Source: Cinnamomum chago
Taxonomy: Eukaryota > Streptophyta > Magnoliopsida > Laurales > Lauraceae
Length of the DNA: 64,000 nt
Direction of reading: 5' to 3'
NCBI GenBank assembly: GCA_038049695.1
Contig: CP142456.1
Location: 73,865,422-73,929,421, forward strand
In this document: in pieces, positions 24,385-35,575 of the stretch
Layout of the letters: each line of letters opens with the position of its first letter
How positions within the stretch are numbered: position 1 is the first letter of the stretch
Translations under genes and position numbers: made by a program
The notes under the pieces: generated by a model
What the model was told of the DNA's origin: nothing
The model's database searches: none
Seen by the model: only the letters and a program-made list of their open reading frames with translations

Positions 24385-24660
24385 TGTGAGACCCTAATCC
24401 ACTTGGGTAATCCCTTTAAGCAAGACTAGATCAAGTGATTTCGTGAGTCAAGAAAAGGGAATCCGCAGTGTAAGGGTGGAATGCTTGTATTTGGTTTTGT
24501 CCAAGTTCACATTAGAAATATCAAAGTCACGACTTTGGACTTATAAGTCAAATCCCGTCTTAAATAATATGATGGGTTTTAAAGCCGTGCGGTCTTGGAT
24601 CCCATAAGAACGCTCAAGTTAAGCCCGCGGAAGATAATTTTCAATATCAATATAACAGCT
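24385..24660 (+). mobile_element. Solo LTR of a Cassandra-type TRIM (5S rRNA-like)
   Basis: Starts TGTGAGACCCTAATCC. At 24581-24630 it contains a stretch resembling the internal promoter region of plant 5S rRNA, including GGATCCCATAAGAAC followed by AGTTAAGC. Cassandra TRIM LTRs are known to carry such a 5S-derived, Pol III-type segment. About 275 bp is the expected LTR size. No partner LTR or primer site is beside it, so it would be a solo LTR. The right end is approximate. A 5S-derived SINE or 5S pseudogene is possible. It lies in intron 1 of the metacaspase pseudogene. Confidence 0.55.
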
Positions 24661-26901
24661 AGCCAAAAAAGGACAATGTTCCATCCAAGGGAAACTCCTG
24701 AAACACAATTCATCTCTTACTTTGAGTAACTATTTTCATAAAAAAATTCCCTTTCTTAAAGAAAATGAAGAATATATTTGGATGCACAAAGTGTTTGGAA
24801 AATAAAAATCTAAAAACATTAATAAAAAATCTCTAATTGGAATGGAAAGTAAGAAATGATTAAAACCGTTTTAAGACAAAAGGCCCACAAACCCGTTAAA
24901 GAACAAATGTGCTGGGTTCAATTCAAAACTCAGGGACCACTCTCAATACGTTATTGTATTCCTTTAGGAGAGGATTTCAACCCCTTACCCAAATGTATCT
25001 TAAGTGTGATAGAATATATGATGCATTTCATATTCTTATCCACTATTATCAAGTCTAGAAAAGACTCTTTTTTTAATTAAAAAGTTTGATTCTTGATTTG
25101 TGCGTTTTCTCTATAAAATGCATCCTTCCATTTTTTTTTTATGTATTTCATGTTTCAATGTTAAAGTAGTCTTTGTGCGTTTTCTCTACTTTAAATTACT
25201 CTCAATCACATGTTTCTTAAGTGAGTTATTTTTCGTTGTCATTTTCCTCCCTCAAATGAAAATTCTGGGTCCGCCACTGCATATAGGAAGACAGCCCGCT
25301 TACACAAGTGGAAAGAGGTGACGAGCCCAGGATTCAAACCCTGGCCGGTCAGGTAAAAACTGCGGCCACTTACCAGTGAGGTAAGTGATCGTCCTCATGA
25401 ATGTGAGTTGGACAATACGAGCAAAAACTTATATGGAGATTCAATAGAAGAGAAAAATTTAGGAATATTGCTTAAATGATTTGCATATGTACATAAACAA
25501 TATAAAAACCAAAATCTACCCATGAATGTCGTATTAAAGGATCACATGTTAAGAGGGAGAGAATAGCGACATCCTAAAAGAACGCGTGATGAGTGACATG
25601 ATGCATAGTAGGGTTACCGAGAACAAAGCTTGAAACTGGGTCCAAGAGGAAAAATAGGAAATCTTAGATGCGATGAAGTTTTGATGGTGATGACAATAAT
25701 GATTTGCCAATATAGATTATATATATTTTTGGTAGAAGTCAAATTAGAATTTGAAACATAGGTTATAACACCATTTCCAACTTCATTACTTCAATCCTCT
25801 TCCTTTATTTGTGTCTCAGATTTTCATATCTTACTCTAGGTATTTGTTTTTATTGCAAGTCCCAAGCCTGGTTAAGGATGAATGTGCTTGGTAGGTGACT
25901 GTCAGTGTAAAACTTGTCAGTTGTCACAACTTTAATAAAAATTTTGAAATGGAGAAACATAATTTATGTAGCCAACCCCATCATAGTTGGCACAAGGCTC
26001 TGATAATGATGAATAATGAATTTGGTTCTTACAATATGTAAGATCTTACACTCCATTTAGCTACCACTTATCCCAAAACTAATCGGTAATAGGAAATGGA
26101 TTGTTCTAATTATAACCGCTCAAAAGCGAGGGTGGACGTTGGCCTCAACACAATTTTACATGTAGTGTCTTTAGAAACCAATAAAGAATCACATTTTCAG
26201 TGGTTGAAATCCAAAAGGAATATGGTTGTGAATAGCTTTAGGTTTTCCTTTTCTTTCTTTTTTATGAAATGGATGCATTTCTAACCCCAATCTCAATCTT
26301 TCTTCTAATCATGTTCTAGTTCCATGGCCACCGTGATAGACCTTGTTCAAAAACTCACTTTTTAGTTTTAATTAATGTTTAAGTTCATTTTGGTTATGTA
26401 AGAATTCTTGTTTTTACAGTTTGTTTTTTCGTACTAATTGAATAAGACATTCTTTTATGTTATTTTTATCTTCTATATTAGATGGAAAATGGTAATGAAA
26501 GAGGAGAGGAAATTTTAGTTATCTTAAAATAGATCCCAACATGGAAAAAATATTTTTGTAAAAATTATTGTTGAACAAGTGAAGAAAGGAAACAAGCCAA
26601 CACAACCTTCTCAAAAAAGGCATGCATTAAAATAATTTCAAGTCTTCTACAAAAGGACATGCAATAAAACAAATTTAATAGATTGAGCATAGTTTATATA
26701 TAGAGGGTTTAAGATACTCTATGATATCCCTAGATCTTTCTTACTGATAAAAAGAATATACAATGCATGATTCCCATGAAAGACCACTCTCAAACTCAAA
26801 ATTTGAAATCTAGACTTTCTGACTTGGATTTTGATCTTGTCCTACATCACCGCCGTTATGATCTGATTCACAAAACCCAAAATCAAGGTGGGGGACCAAA
26901 C
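24661..26901. other. Former intron 1 of metacaspase copy 2, with repeat debris
   Basis: Lies between exon 1b and exon 2 of the pseudogene. It is AT-rich and has no convincing coding frame. At 25268-25375 a B-box-like GGATTCAAACCCT suggests a SINE piece. At 25950-26010 a stretch ending ACAAGGCTCTGATAATGATG resembles one at 38290-38342 and is probably another SINE tail. Confidence 0.5.
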
Positions 26902-27075
26902 CAGTGAGCATGACGATGGCAGATTCTTAGAAGTGGAAGTGGTTGATGAGGAGGTCTTTCATGCACTTGGCGTCGTTGATGCTGCCCTTGAGCTCGTGGG
27001 AGGACTTTTGGTACGAGATGGCACAGATCACGACTTTTTTGGGGCTGTGTGGCCACTTCAGGCCACTGTGGGGGT
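26902..27075 (-). pseudogene. Exon 1b of metacaspase pseudogene copy 2
   Basis: On the minus strand it encodes KVVICAISYQKSSHELKG and then INDAKCMKDLLINHFHF, the start of the p20 domain as in the intact gene. TAA at 26929-26927 follows, where the intact copy has Pro. The donor at its end (ACTG|GTTTGG) matches the position of the intact donor. A 2.6-kb LTR separates it from exon 1a. Confidence 0.9.
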
Positions 27076-29643
27076 TGTGACCGTGCCCGAATTACGCTAA
27101 CTCCGAGCTGTGAACACATACTTACTCCCGTAAATTTTGAATTAACCAAAGTTAAGACGGAATCCACAAGGGATAACATTCTCAATATACCTGACAATTA
27201 CACAATTTTGCGGAAACATTTATATTTGACAATATCAATTTACGATTTACATGTATACAAAACTAAATTCCTTATACATGTATCATTCCATCACTTGTTT
27301 GTCAAACACTGCATATCCAAAACACAATGCAGATGACAGTTAATTACATTCCAAAAATGAATGTACAAAATAACTTTCCAAAATTTTTTCTCAAAATGTT
27401 CTAATTCCTTCTCGCACTCGGATAACCATGTCAAATGGTATCCCGTTCATTCCATTCGTTTAGTCCTCCTGGAGGAACCGGAGCGGTCTCCTCCGCTGCT
27501 GCCGGGGGCGCTGCTGGACTGACAGGGCAAACGGGCCTGTAATGCCATCAATAATACTAGTGAACACGACGGTTCAACAATGTATAAACAGATCTTACAA
27601 TAACGCATGTTAACAATTACAATTCTAGACAAGTCTAGATAATTCCTACAATAACAATAGGTAAACTTAAGAGTTAATCAATAGACATATACAGATGGTC
27701 ACTACTATAACGTTCATTTCATTACATTCCATTTTATTGCAATTCATTTCATCTAATTTACCATCTTCCCTCAAAAGAAGGATTCATCTTCCAAATGAAA
27801 TGCATCAATTAATACCCATAGATATGATCGGAATTGTGAGACTTACTAGTGTCTGGGTCAGGGACAACTAGTATCACTACGGAGCTCAGGAACGCCCCAA
27901 ATCCATCTACTGTAGTAGGAATAGTCATTTGTTTCATTTAATAATTCATTGAACTCATTTAAAATTCTAATATCATAACTAGGTAGTACCAGACTCAAGA
28001 GTTAATGCTTTCCAATAAGCAATCAATTTCTAGATTCAATTCAATTCAATAATTCTCTTCATAACATGAGAAGGGATTAACGGTAATACAAATCTCACTA
28101 GATTGGGACCCAACGATGTGGAATACGATACAATGAGAGAACTTAATAATCATTTATGGTTCTATTTAATTCTGTCTCAAATCTAAGCAACCATTTGGGG
28201 TGTAACCATTGGTTTCTAAATGCACGTGTTATTCTCGATGGGCATCAAATTTATATATTTAATGTGTGCATTGTATAGTCCCCATAATTATCACCTATGG
28301 AAGTTTAGCTTTAAAACTAATTTAGAGAGCACTTATACTCACAAGAAGTACTCCAAATCCATGCAAAAATCCAAAATTTCACTCACAATTAATGTCTGGA
28401 CCTGTATTAGGTCCGCTCGAGCGAATCCAAGTTCGCTCGAGCGGACGTCTCACAGAATGTTGGTCGCTCGAACGAACTTCTTGTTCGCTCGAGCAAACTG
28501 TCCAGAATTCCGAAATTCTAAATGTTCACCCTGTCACAAAACGTTGGTCGCTCGAGCGAACAAGGAACTGTCCAGAGTTCTAACTCCGAAAATCTGATAC
28601 CCTCTCTCTTCTTCTATCCTCCTTTCTCCATTAATCATCCACAACCTACAATAGTATTGGAACCTCATGTTCCCTCCTTACACATCATCCATTCACAAAA
28701 AACACTTCTAATCATTCATTAACAATTCCATACAATCCATAAATAATTCCAAACTCAATGGAAAATGCACAAAATCATGGAAGTTCCATGAACTTCTACA
28801 ATGATTAACACTAATCACAAGTAAATGTTTATACTTGCCCATTTTGAAGCTTAGTGGCAAAAGCCCTCTTTTCCTTGCTTGGTTTGACACAAGTCTTCAC
28901 CAAAACTCAAATCATAATCCATAAAACATGCAAATGAACTCCTATGAGTCATTTGTGCTAGAAATCACTACAAAATAACTAATAGAACTTGGAAATCGTA
29001 AGAGAAGACCAACTACTTACTTTTAGCTCCAAGTAAAGGGGTCTTGAGTTCTCTTTCAAGCTTCAACACTTCAAAAATGGGGGAAATGACTTGAGGAAGA
29101 AGATGAAGATGGAGCCCTCCCTGAAGATCACTTGAAAACCTTCCAAGATCACACTTGGTGAGGAAGAATGGAAGAGAAAAGAAGAAGATGAAGGGGATAA
29201 GCCTAGGGTTGTTTGAGGTGAAATGAATGAATGACTTATTTCATTCTAATATAAGAGGCTTTCACATTAAAACCCTCTCTTGTTAAATCTTATTACATTT
29301 CGAGTCAAATGAAGCCTCATTTGATCCAATTGAAGTCAAATGGAGTCACGTCTATTATGAAAGTTAACGTACTATTTAAGATACACACGTTGGTATCAAG
29401 AGTTTTCGTATTTAACGAAATACGTAAAAATCCGTATTTACGAAAAAGTCCTTAGCCTACCTTATTTGAGTCTAAACTCATTTTAACCAACTCAATTTCA
29501 TTCCATTATGCCTAATGCATCATTTGAGACTAATTTGTCTCTCTTAGGTCATTAATATTCATTAATCAAATTACTCATGCTTAACTAGCATTAATCACAA
29601 GTAATTAGCTTTAATCACGATTAGTTTGGATCGGGGTGTAACA
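27076..29643 (+). mobile_element. Solo Gypsy-type LTR (Del/Tekay-like) inside metacaspase exon 1
   Basis: The metacaspase homology breaks cleanly at both ends of this 2.57-kb block. It begins TGTGACCGTGCCCGAATT and ends GGATCGGGGTGTAACA, terminal words typical of the long LTRs of Del/Tekay Gypsy elements. No RT, integrase or gag frame is inside, so it is best read as a solo LTR. The 5-bp flanks (GGGGT and TGATC) do not match, so the target duplication is lost or the ends are shifted by a few bases. Confidence 0.6.
28411..28564. repeat. Cluster of CTCGAG-centred palindromes within the LTR
   Basis: A perfect 15-bp stem, GTCCGCTCGAGCGAA (28411-28425) pairing with 28432-28446 across a 6-nt loop. 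A second near-perfect hairpin follows (28462-28497), and a third half-site GGTCGCTCGAGCGAAC is at about 28546. All share the core CGCTCGAGCG. Confidence 0.85.
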
Positions 29644-29849
29644 TGATCCCGGGCGTGGGTGATGGTTTTGTAGACGTCGCATCTAATCGATTTGGCGCCA
29701 GGTGGGAGTGGTTGAACGAAGTGGCACCTCGAACACATCATCACTAGCATCACAGGCGTATTCATGTTTGGAGGAGGGACAAAATTAAATCTCTGGTTTA
29801 CAATGCAATTCACCAACATCATCTTTGTATTCGTCGGATTGTTACTCAT
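29644..29849 (-). pseudogene. Exon 1a (zinc finger) of metacaspase pseudogene copy 2
   Basis: Minus-strand frame with the LSD1-type core MCSRC and LPPGAKSIRC. The second half of the finger reads RCDVY instead of RCAIC, so the fourth Cys is lost. The start is partly duplicated: MMLVNC and, some 25 residues on, MLVMMCSRC. Homology ends at an ACGCCCGGGATCA junction with the LTR. Upstream DNA shows no clear promoter. Confidence 0.88.
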
Positions 29850-30159
29850 TTTATAGTCTTCTTAGACACACTCTTCAGTTTTGAGAGACTCTCGCAGCTT
29901 TTTTCCTAGTAGCACTTTTTGCAAATCCTCTTTTCAGAATCTCCTCTTGAATTTATATCCAAAGGCTTGTGACTTGAGAGAAGAAGAAGGTGATCATGTC
30001 GTGATCAAACTTCTCAAAATTTGATTCTCAGAAGATTCTGATTCTTTATTTATTTTTATTTTTTCTTCCAGTAAACGCGTTGTCTGCGTGACGGACGATG
30101 CATGGAAAAAAGGGAAGCTCATGTCGCGACTTGAAATATGTATATGGATGTATTTTTTA

Positions 30160-30870
30160 GAGTTTGTTTTATTTACCCATAAGGTTTCCATGATTTGTAA
30201 ATAGGCTCCTTTGCTTTCAGTATTTATAAATAAGCTCCTATTTTTTAATTTCAATACCTTTTATGTCCCGAAAATCAGTATTTATATTGAAAATGAGAAC
30301 CCACCAAGAGATTTGTACTAAACTTTTATAAAAATGACATATTTGCCCTAATATCCATTAAACAGAAATGAGCATATTATTATCTACAAAAATATCATTA
30401 TTTATCCCAAGTGCCGACGGTCTCTCTCAATAACTCTTTAATACACATGAAGTCTAATCATATATTTTAAAACTTTCATCAATTTAACGAAGAGTCGTGC
30501 ATGGATCGAATCAATTATAACCAATTATTAGCACAGGCGTTAATTATCATTGTGATCTATTTGGATTTAATGAAATGGACCATGTATTGATAAAAGAAAA
30601 TTGATTTACATATAGTTATTCTCTCCCACTAACTGTAATTATTAATATTACATGCTTTGAAAAAAAAAATAGATCCAAACTTTTGAATCTATGCACATAG
30701 GGATAAGAGAAATAAGCAAAAGTGTCATTTTACTCTAAAGACTTTTTGTGGTTAAAAAGATAGGACACGAAAAATATTAAAATATAAAGACAAAAGCCTA
30801 TTTATAAATATTAAAACTATAGGACCTATTTACATATCATAGAAATCTTAGCGGGTATATTAAAAGCTCT
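30160..30870. mobile_element. hAT-like TIR element, copy B
   Basis: A 711-bp relative of 222-1102, alike almost throughout. Ends GAGTTTGTTTTATTTACCC and, inverted, AGAGCTTTTAATATACCC. The flanks ATTTTTTA (30152-30159) and ATATTTTA (30871-30878) are an 8-bp duplication with one mismatch. The different target sequence shows that copies A and B inserted independently and did not arise by duplication of the metacaspase region. Confidence 0.7.
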
Positions 30871-33400
30871 ATATTTTAAGATTCAATTAAACGCGTTCTC
30901 TCTCAAACTATATGATGTGACTGGTAGGGTGAGTTCAGAAAAAGGCTACGAGATAGAATGGGAAATTGACTAATAATGTTTTGCTTGTATTTTTTTTATT
31001 CTCCTGCTTTGGCATTTTCAACCATATAGAGGCTTCTGGAAAGGCGAGTGCGTGCATTGGATGTAGCAGTGAAAAGGTTGAACGACGACTTCTTTGGTTG
31101 GCATCTTCTGTTCTGCCTAGGTATTCGTTTTGTACCTACGACTGGGGGAGGAAAAAAATGGGGGGAGAATGGGGGAGGAAAAAAATGAGGGGAAAATGGA
31201 GGGAAAAATGAGTTGTTTTCTCTAAAAAATTCTCCCTCCAAAACGGGGGGGGGGGATGAGGGGAAAGTGATGGAAATGACTAAACTGCCCTTTTACTCTA
31301 ATTGAATTTTTTTCAAAAGCAAGGATAAAATAGTATTTGTCTCTGTACTTTACAAACAAACAAAATTATACTTTTTTTCACTTTACTTCCCCCTACTTTT
31401 TTACTTTCCAAACAAGAGGAAAGAAAATTAATTTTCCCTCTCCTTCCCCCTCAAATTTTTCCTCCCCTCCCCTCCCCTCCTGCCTTCCCTTCCCTTCCCA
31501 AACGGAGGGTAAGATTGTATTTTAACCTTTCCTTTTGCTGTACTGACATGTGGTGGATTATTAACTATAGACGGACGCTGGTGTTGTCGGACGATTGAAG
31601 GAAGTTTTAAATTTAACATTTGCTTCAAAGTTAAAATATTTAGGATAAATTAGCCAAAGTCCCTTTCACTTTGTCATTAAAAGGCTCCAATCCACGAGGC
31701 TTTCGGTTAAGGCTATATGCACTTGGATATATTCCAGCTACATATTCTTATATACGCAAGATCATATATTGGCTTGATTGATTTGTTTTTATTACCATCT
31801 CAACACGTTACGCATAATCATTTGAACATAATCACGCAATTTAAGCTCTCATTTTATGCACATAAGTATCATATTTTGTAACTAATTTTCCCCTGTAGTT
31901 TCTTATACATCAGTTTTGAATTTCAAATGGTAATGGCTTATGCACTGGTCTACTGTATTCCTCATGCAATTAATTAATGTATTACGGTGGAGTTGGGATA
32001 GGTGCCATCGAAAATCAACCTCCCTGGAATTAATGCTTTGCAGCGGGATCTGTACCATTTAGGAATCAACTTCTTCTTGTCCGACCTAAAATTACAAAAT
32101 GTCTCTATGAACAACTATGAAGTGCCGACTTCATATTGATTATATGTCTTTACAGGTGATGCAGTCTCACATATTTAGTTCAGTTGATGGTAATCCCTGA
32201 AATGATGGTGATGCGGACATCATACTCCTTCCACAAAGATTCTATAAGAAGAAGAAGAGAAGGCCCAAAAGACAGGCACGCATGCCTACTCATGTTTGGA
32301 TGATCTTTGCCAACTGTTAGATTATGATTTGGCCAAGATCCACCATCAAATCACGATTCTAGAGAAGATCCACCGTTGGATCTTGAGTCCTGGCACGGAT
32401 CCACCATTGGAACCTAACTCTAAAAAAGTTCAATGGTCGGATCCGGTCCGATCAAACATTTGATTGAGATAATAATGACCCCATGTTGAGAACTAGGAAG
32501 ATCCACATTGGGATGCACCACACATGGGAGGGACCAACAAAGAAGAGAATTGAAGATCAAGTGGGACCCATCTGAAGGGCCCATCCAAGTGATTATTAAG
32601 TCACATGAGCTGTGCAACCCACCAAAGTTATTTATTAGATTCGTCTGCTTCTATTTAATAGATTGATTTATTGTTTTAATAATTTAGTTAGATGTTATGA
32701 TCTTGGTCATAGGATGAATTAGATGGTTGAGATTTATTTTAAGACTAAGTTTTCTCTATAAATACATTGTAAAGACCTTTTGTTGGTTAATGAATGATTA
32801 ATAAAGGATTGTTGCTTTTGGCTACTTCTCCTGCATAAGGATCTGATATGAGACCATTGGGTTGGTGTGAGGCCTTACGGTGTGAGATCGCGAATAAGGA
32901 ATCATCTCATTTTCCCGTTTCCTCATTTCAAAGTTATTGTTGGTTTTAGTTTATTTTCCATCACACCTTTTAACAAACAAGTCACAAACCTTTGGTATCT
33001 AAATTTCAACCCAACCCGTTGGTCGGACTTCATCCCTACCCTAAACCACATGTCCAAAACTGCTATCCATCAGATCTATTATAGTTGACACCTCCTCGGC
33101 CACATGTTGCATCGGTAGTTTGACACTTTACTAATATAGTAAAAATCAAGTAAAGTCTTCATTTTGGTGACATCAAAAGCACTTTAATTCAAAATTCTCT
33201 TCATCATTTTCAAAAAAAATTAAAAAGCAACCCTCTTTATCCAATAAAAATAAAAACTTCATTTTCCAATACAAAAAGTCAAAAAAACTCCAACTAAAAA
33301 AGATTCCAAAACAAAAAGGTATCCAATTCTCCCGTGGGTTTCAACCAGTAGAAATTTGGGTATGGAACACAAGATTGACGTCAGCATAAAAACTCTTATC
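30871..33400. other. Intergenic; G-rich tract and LTR-like sequence
   Basis: 31130-31510 holds purine-rich GGGGGAGGAAAAAAATG repeats and, later, a complementary pyrimidine-rich part, which may be the two sides of a decayed element. 32200-33090 looks like part of an LTR (TATAAATACATTGTAAAG, then AATAAAGG signals and a YR-rich tail), but paired ends were not found. A splice-like segment at 31033-31122 has open frames I do not recognise. No gene is supported. Confidence 0.4.
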
Positions 33401-33419
33401 ATATGAATCAATGTTGGAA

Positions 33420-33670
33420 TTCGGGGATGAAAGCAATCTGATCGTCAGGTATACTGAAGGGCAGTCTAAATACGTCTGAACAAATCTTATGGAAAAAGAT
33501 GGATGAAACATGATATCATTTTAATTAGTTCCTACACAAAACCACACACGAGCACAGAATGCAAACATGGAATTATATTGTAATCCTTATCCCACAAAGG
33601 AGAACATTAATCATAGGGAAAATTGCTTTTCGGAGATATCAAATGGGCCACAAGCACTTAATAAGGCTAC
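33420..33670 (-). pseudogene. Third metacaspase copy: last exon and 3' flank only
   Basis: 33670-33611 is a 20-codon terminal exon with TGA, preceded by a TTGCAG acceptor. It encodes SACGPFDISEKQF, against TACETFDVYSKPF in the intact gene. The following DNA down to about 33420 matches the 3' flank at 1970-2149 (CAATCTGAT then CAGGTATA). No other metacaspase exon is found upstream toward 37 kb, so the copy is a 3' fragment. Confidence 0.85.
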
Positions 33671-33739
33671 CTGCAACTGCAATAACATAAGAAATAAAAG
33701 GATCTCAGTCTAGAGATTCTAGCAGCATGCTCCATCTTC

Positions 33740-34619
33740 TTCATCACAAAGAAGAGTTTAAAGTTTTATTTAGGCGGAAATCATTTTATCTGGCCTATGT
33801 GGCCAGCATGGATTTACGCTAATCATGGGAAAGGGGAGATGGAAAGATCTCAATCCAACAATGACTAACGGTCCAATGAGTGACAAATGATGAGGCAGTC
33901 TATGAGGAGGGTCAGTTGATCATACACTGTACGCATAACCCCAAATTAAAATATGCCAAACCAAACCTGGCTTCTGCCTTGATGGTTCTCACTTTAACAT
34001 TTGCGATTAATGAAGTTCACCATGAAGAAGTGATGTAATAACGCATCATTTTTTTCTCTGATATGCTTACGGCAAGGTGATATGCTTTGACTCACGGATC
34101 TTAATCCAATTTTGCCTTATAGTTTTAAAAAAGCCTAATGTGGGGTTAAGGCCAGATCACACATACAAATACTCAAGATTAGGACTTACATATTTCCAAT
34201 GTGAGACTTATGCACTATTGCATATCCGGCGAGCATCTGCCTAGAAAGATGGGAGGCCGTGAGTCTCAAATAAGAAACATTTAAGTTCTAATCCGAGCGA
34301 CTGGACCTTAATCCCACATGAAGGCTTTTAAAACCATGTGACGGAATTGGGTTAAAATCCCATGAGCCGAAGGGGACTATATCATGTGGACAATGGGCTC
34401 GGGTCGTTGCATAAGTATGTTCTGTTTGCACATATGATGATAATAAGACAATGGAATATCACATGATTAGATGTTTGTCAAAATCATCATTTTCACATGG
34501 GTAAATGTGCATATCCAATGGTTTTAAATTTATTTTTAACTTTAGTATGTTTGACATAAACTCCTCAAAACCCATGAATAATTTCCATATGAAACTTGAG
34601 GTCTTAACGTTCCCAATAG
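33740..34619. other. Intergenic, possible small LTR at 34142-34400
   Basis: No gene is seen. 34142-34400 starts TGTGGGGTTAAGG and has the mixed texture of a TRIM-like LTR. 57486-57660 has similar wording (TGTGGGATTAAGG). No partner or target duplication was established. Confidence 0.35.
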
Positions 34620-35575
34620 TACAAGATTTTGATTGAGGTCAAACTTGATATTCGGGGTGGTCCCATATAAATCTTTTAATCCTCATTGGTCCTATTCCAA
34701 AATGAGGCCCCCAGTGGGCCCTACAAAAAAGTTTTCATGGTGACCCCGTGAGAACAATTCTCACTGGATCACATCCTTTTATGTTAGAGAAATAATCAGG
34801 TGAGAACTGTTCTCACCATTCAAACTGTGAGAACTATGGGTGGGGTCCACCTATCACTCAATCCAAACCTTGTAATGGACATGGAACCCCTGATGTCACA
34901 CGCCTTAGGGTTTGCTACACATGTGAATGAACTGGATTGTTGGATCGACTATATACCCATATGAAAGGATTGGGCTTGTCGGTCATGGATGAAGGAGTTA
35001 GAAGCATGTGATTGGAGCCAAACTTGATATTCGGGGTGATCCCATATAGATCTTTTAATCCTCACTGGTCCTATTCCAAAATGAGGCCCCCAGTGGGCCC
35101 TACAAAAAAGTTTCATGGTGACCCCGTGAGAACAGTTCTCACTAGATCACATCCCTTTATGTTAGGAAAATAATCAGGTGAGAACTGTTCTCACCATTCA
35201 AACCGTGAGAACTATGGGTGGGGTCCACCTATCACTCAATACAAACCTTGTAATGGACATGGACCCCATGATAGTCACACGCCTTAGGGTTTGCTACCAA
35301 TGTGAATGAACTGGACCGTTGGATCGACTATATACTCATACGAAAGGATTGAGCTTGCCAGCCATGGATGAGGGAGTTAGAAGCATGGGATTGGGGCCAA
35401 AATTGATATTCGGGGTGGTCTCATATAGATCTTTCAATCCCCACCAGTCCCATTCCAAAATGAGGCCCCCAGTGGGCTCTACAAAAAAGTTCTCAATGTG
35501 ACTCCGTGAGAGCAGTTCTCACTAGATCACATCCCTTTATGTGAGAACTATGGGTGGGGTCCACCTATGACCCTG
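34620..35575. repeat. Tandem array of a TGAGAAC-type MITE, 378-bp period
   Basis: A partial unit (34620-34790) is followed by two nearly identical full units starting at AATAATCAGGTGAGAAC (34791 and 35169) and a remnant to about 35575. The ends carry AGGTGAGAACTGTTCTCACC and GTGAGAACAGTTCTCAC, the same family as the single MITE at 13269-13642. Tandem copies of a MITE are unusual and suggest unequal exchange or nested insertion. Confidence 0.8.

Larger units (their letters stand above)
14145..29849 (-). pseudogene. Second metacaspase copy, transposon-split pseudogene (overall span)
   Basis: Pieces in the correct order and strand for one metacaspase gene are: exon 1 part a (29849-29644), exon 1 part b (27075-26902), exon 2 (24175-23842), a block of intron 2 (about 23800-23390, matching 6110-5500 of the intact copy), and exon 5 with 3' flank (14204 to about 13900). 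Exons 3 and 4 are absent. Lesions include a 2.6-kb LTR in exon 1, an in-frame TAA in exon 1b, loss of the AG acceptor of exon 2 (GCAG to GCAA), a TAG in exon 2, and replacement of the catalytic Cys. A Copia element lies between exon 5 and intron 2. It cannot encode a protease. Confidence 0.9.

Noticed and set aside
26883-27197. 104-codon minus-strand frame over pseudogene exon 1b
   Set aside because: It is in the wrong frame; the metacaspase match is in another frame that contains a stop.
222-30870. Segmental duplication carrying both hAT-like copies together with the metacaspase genes
   Set aside because: The two copies have different 8-bp target duplications, so they inserted separately.
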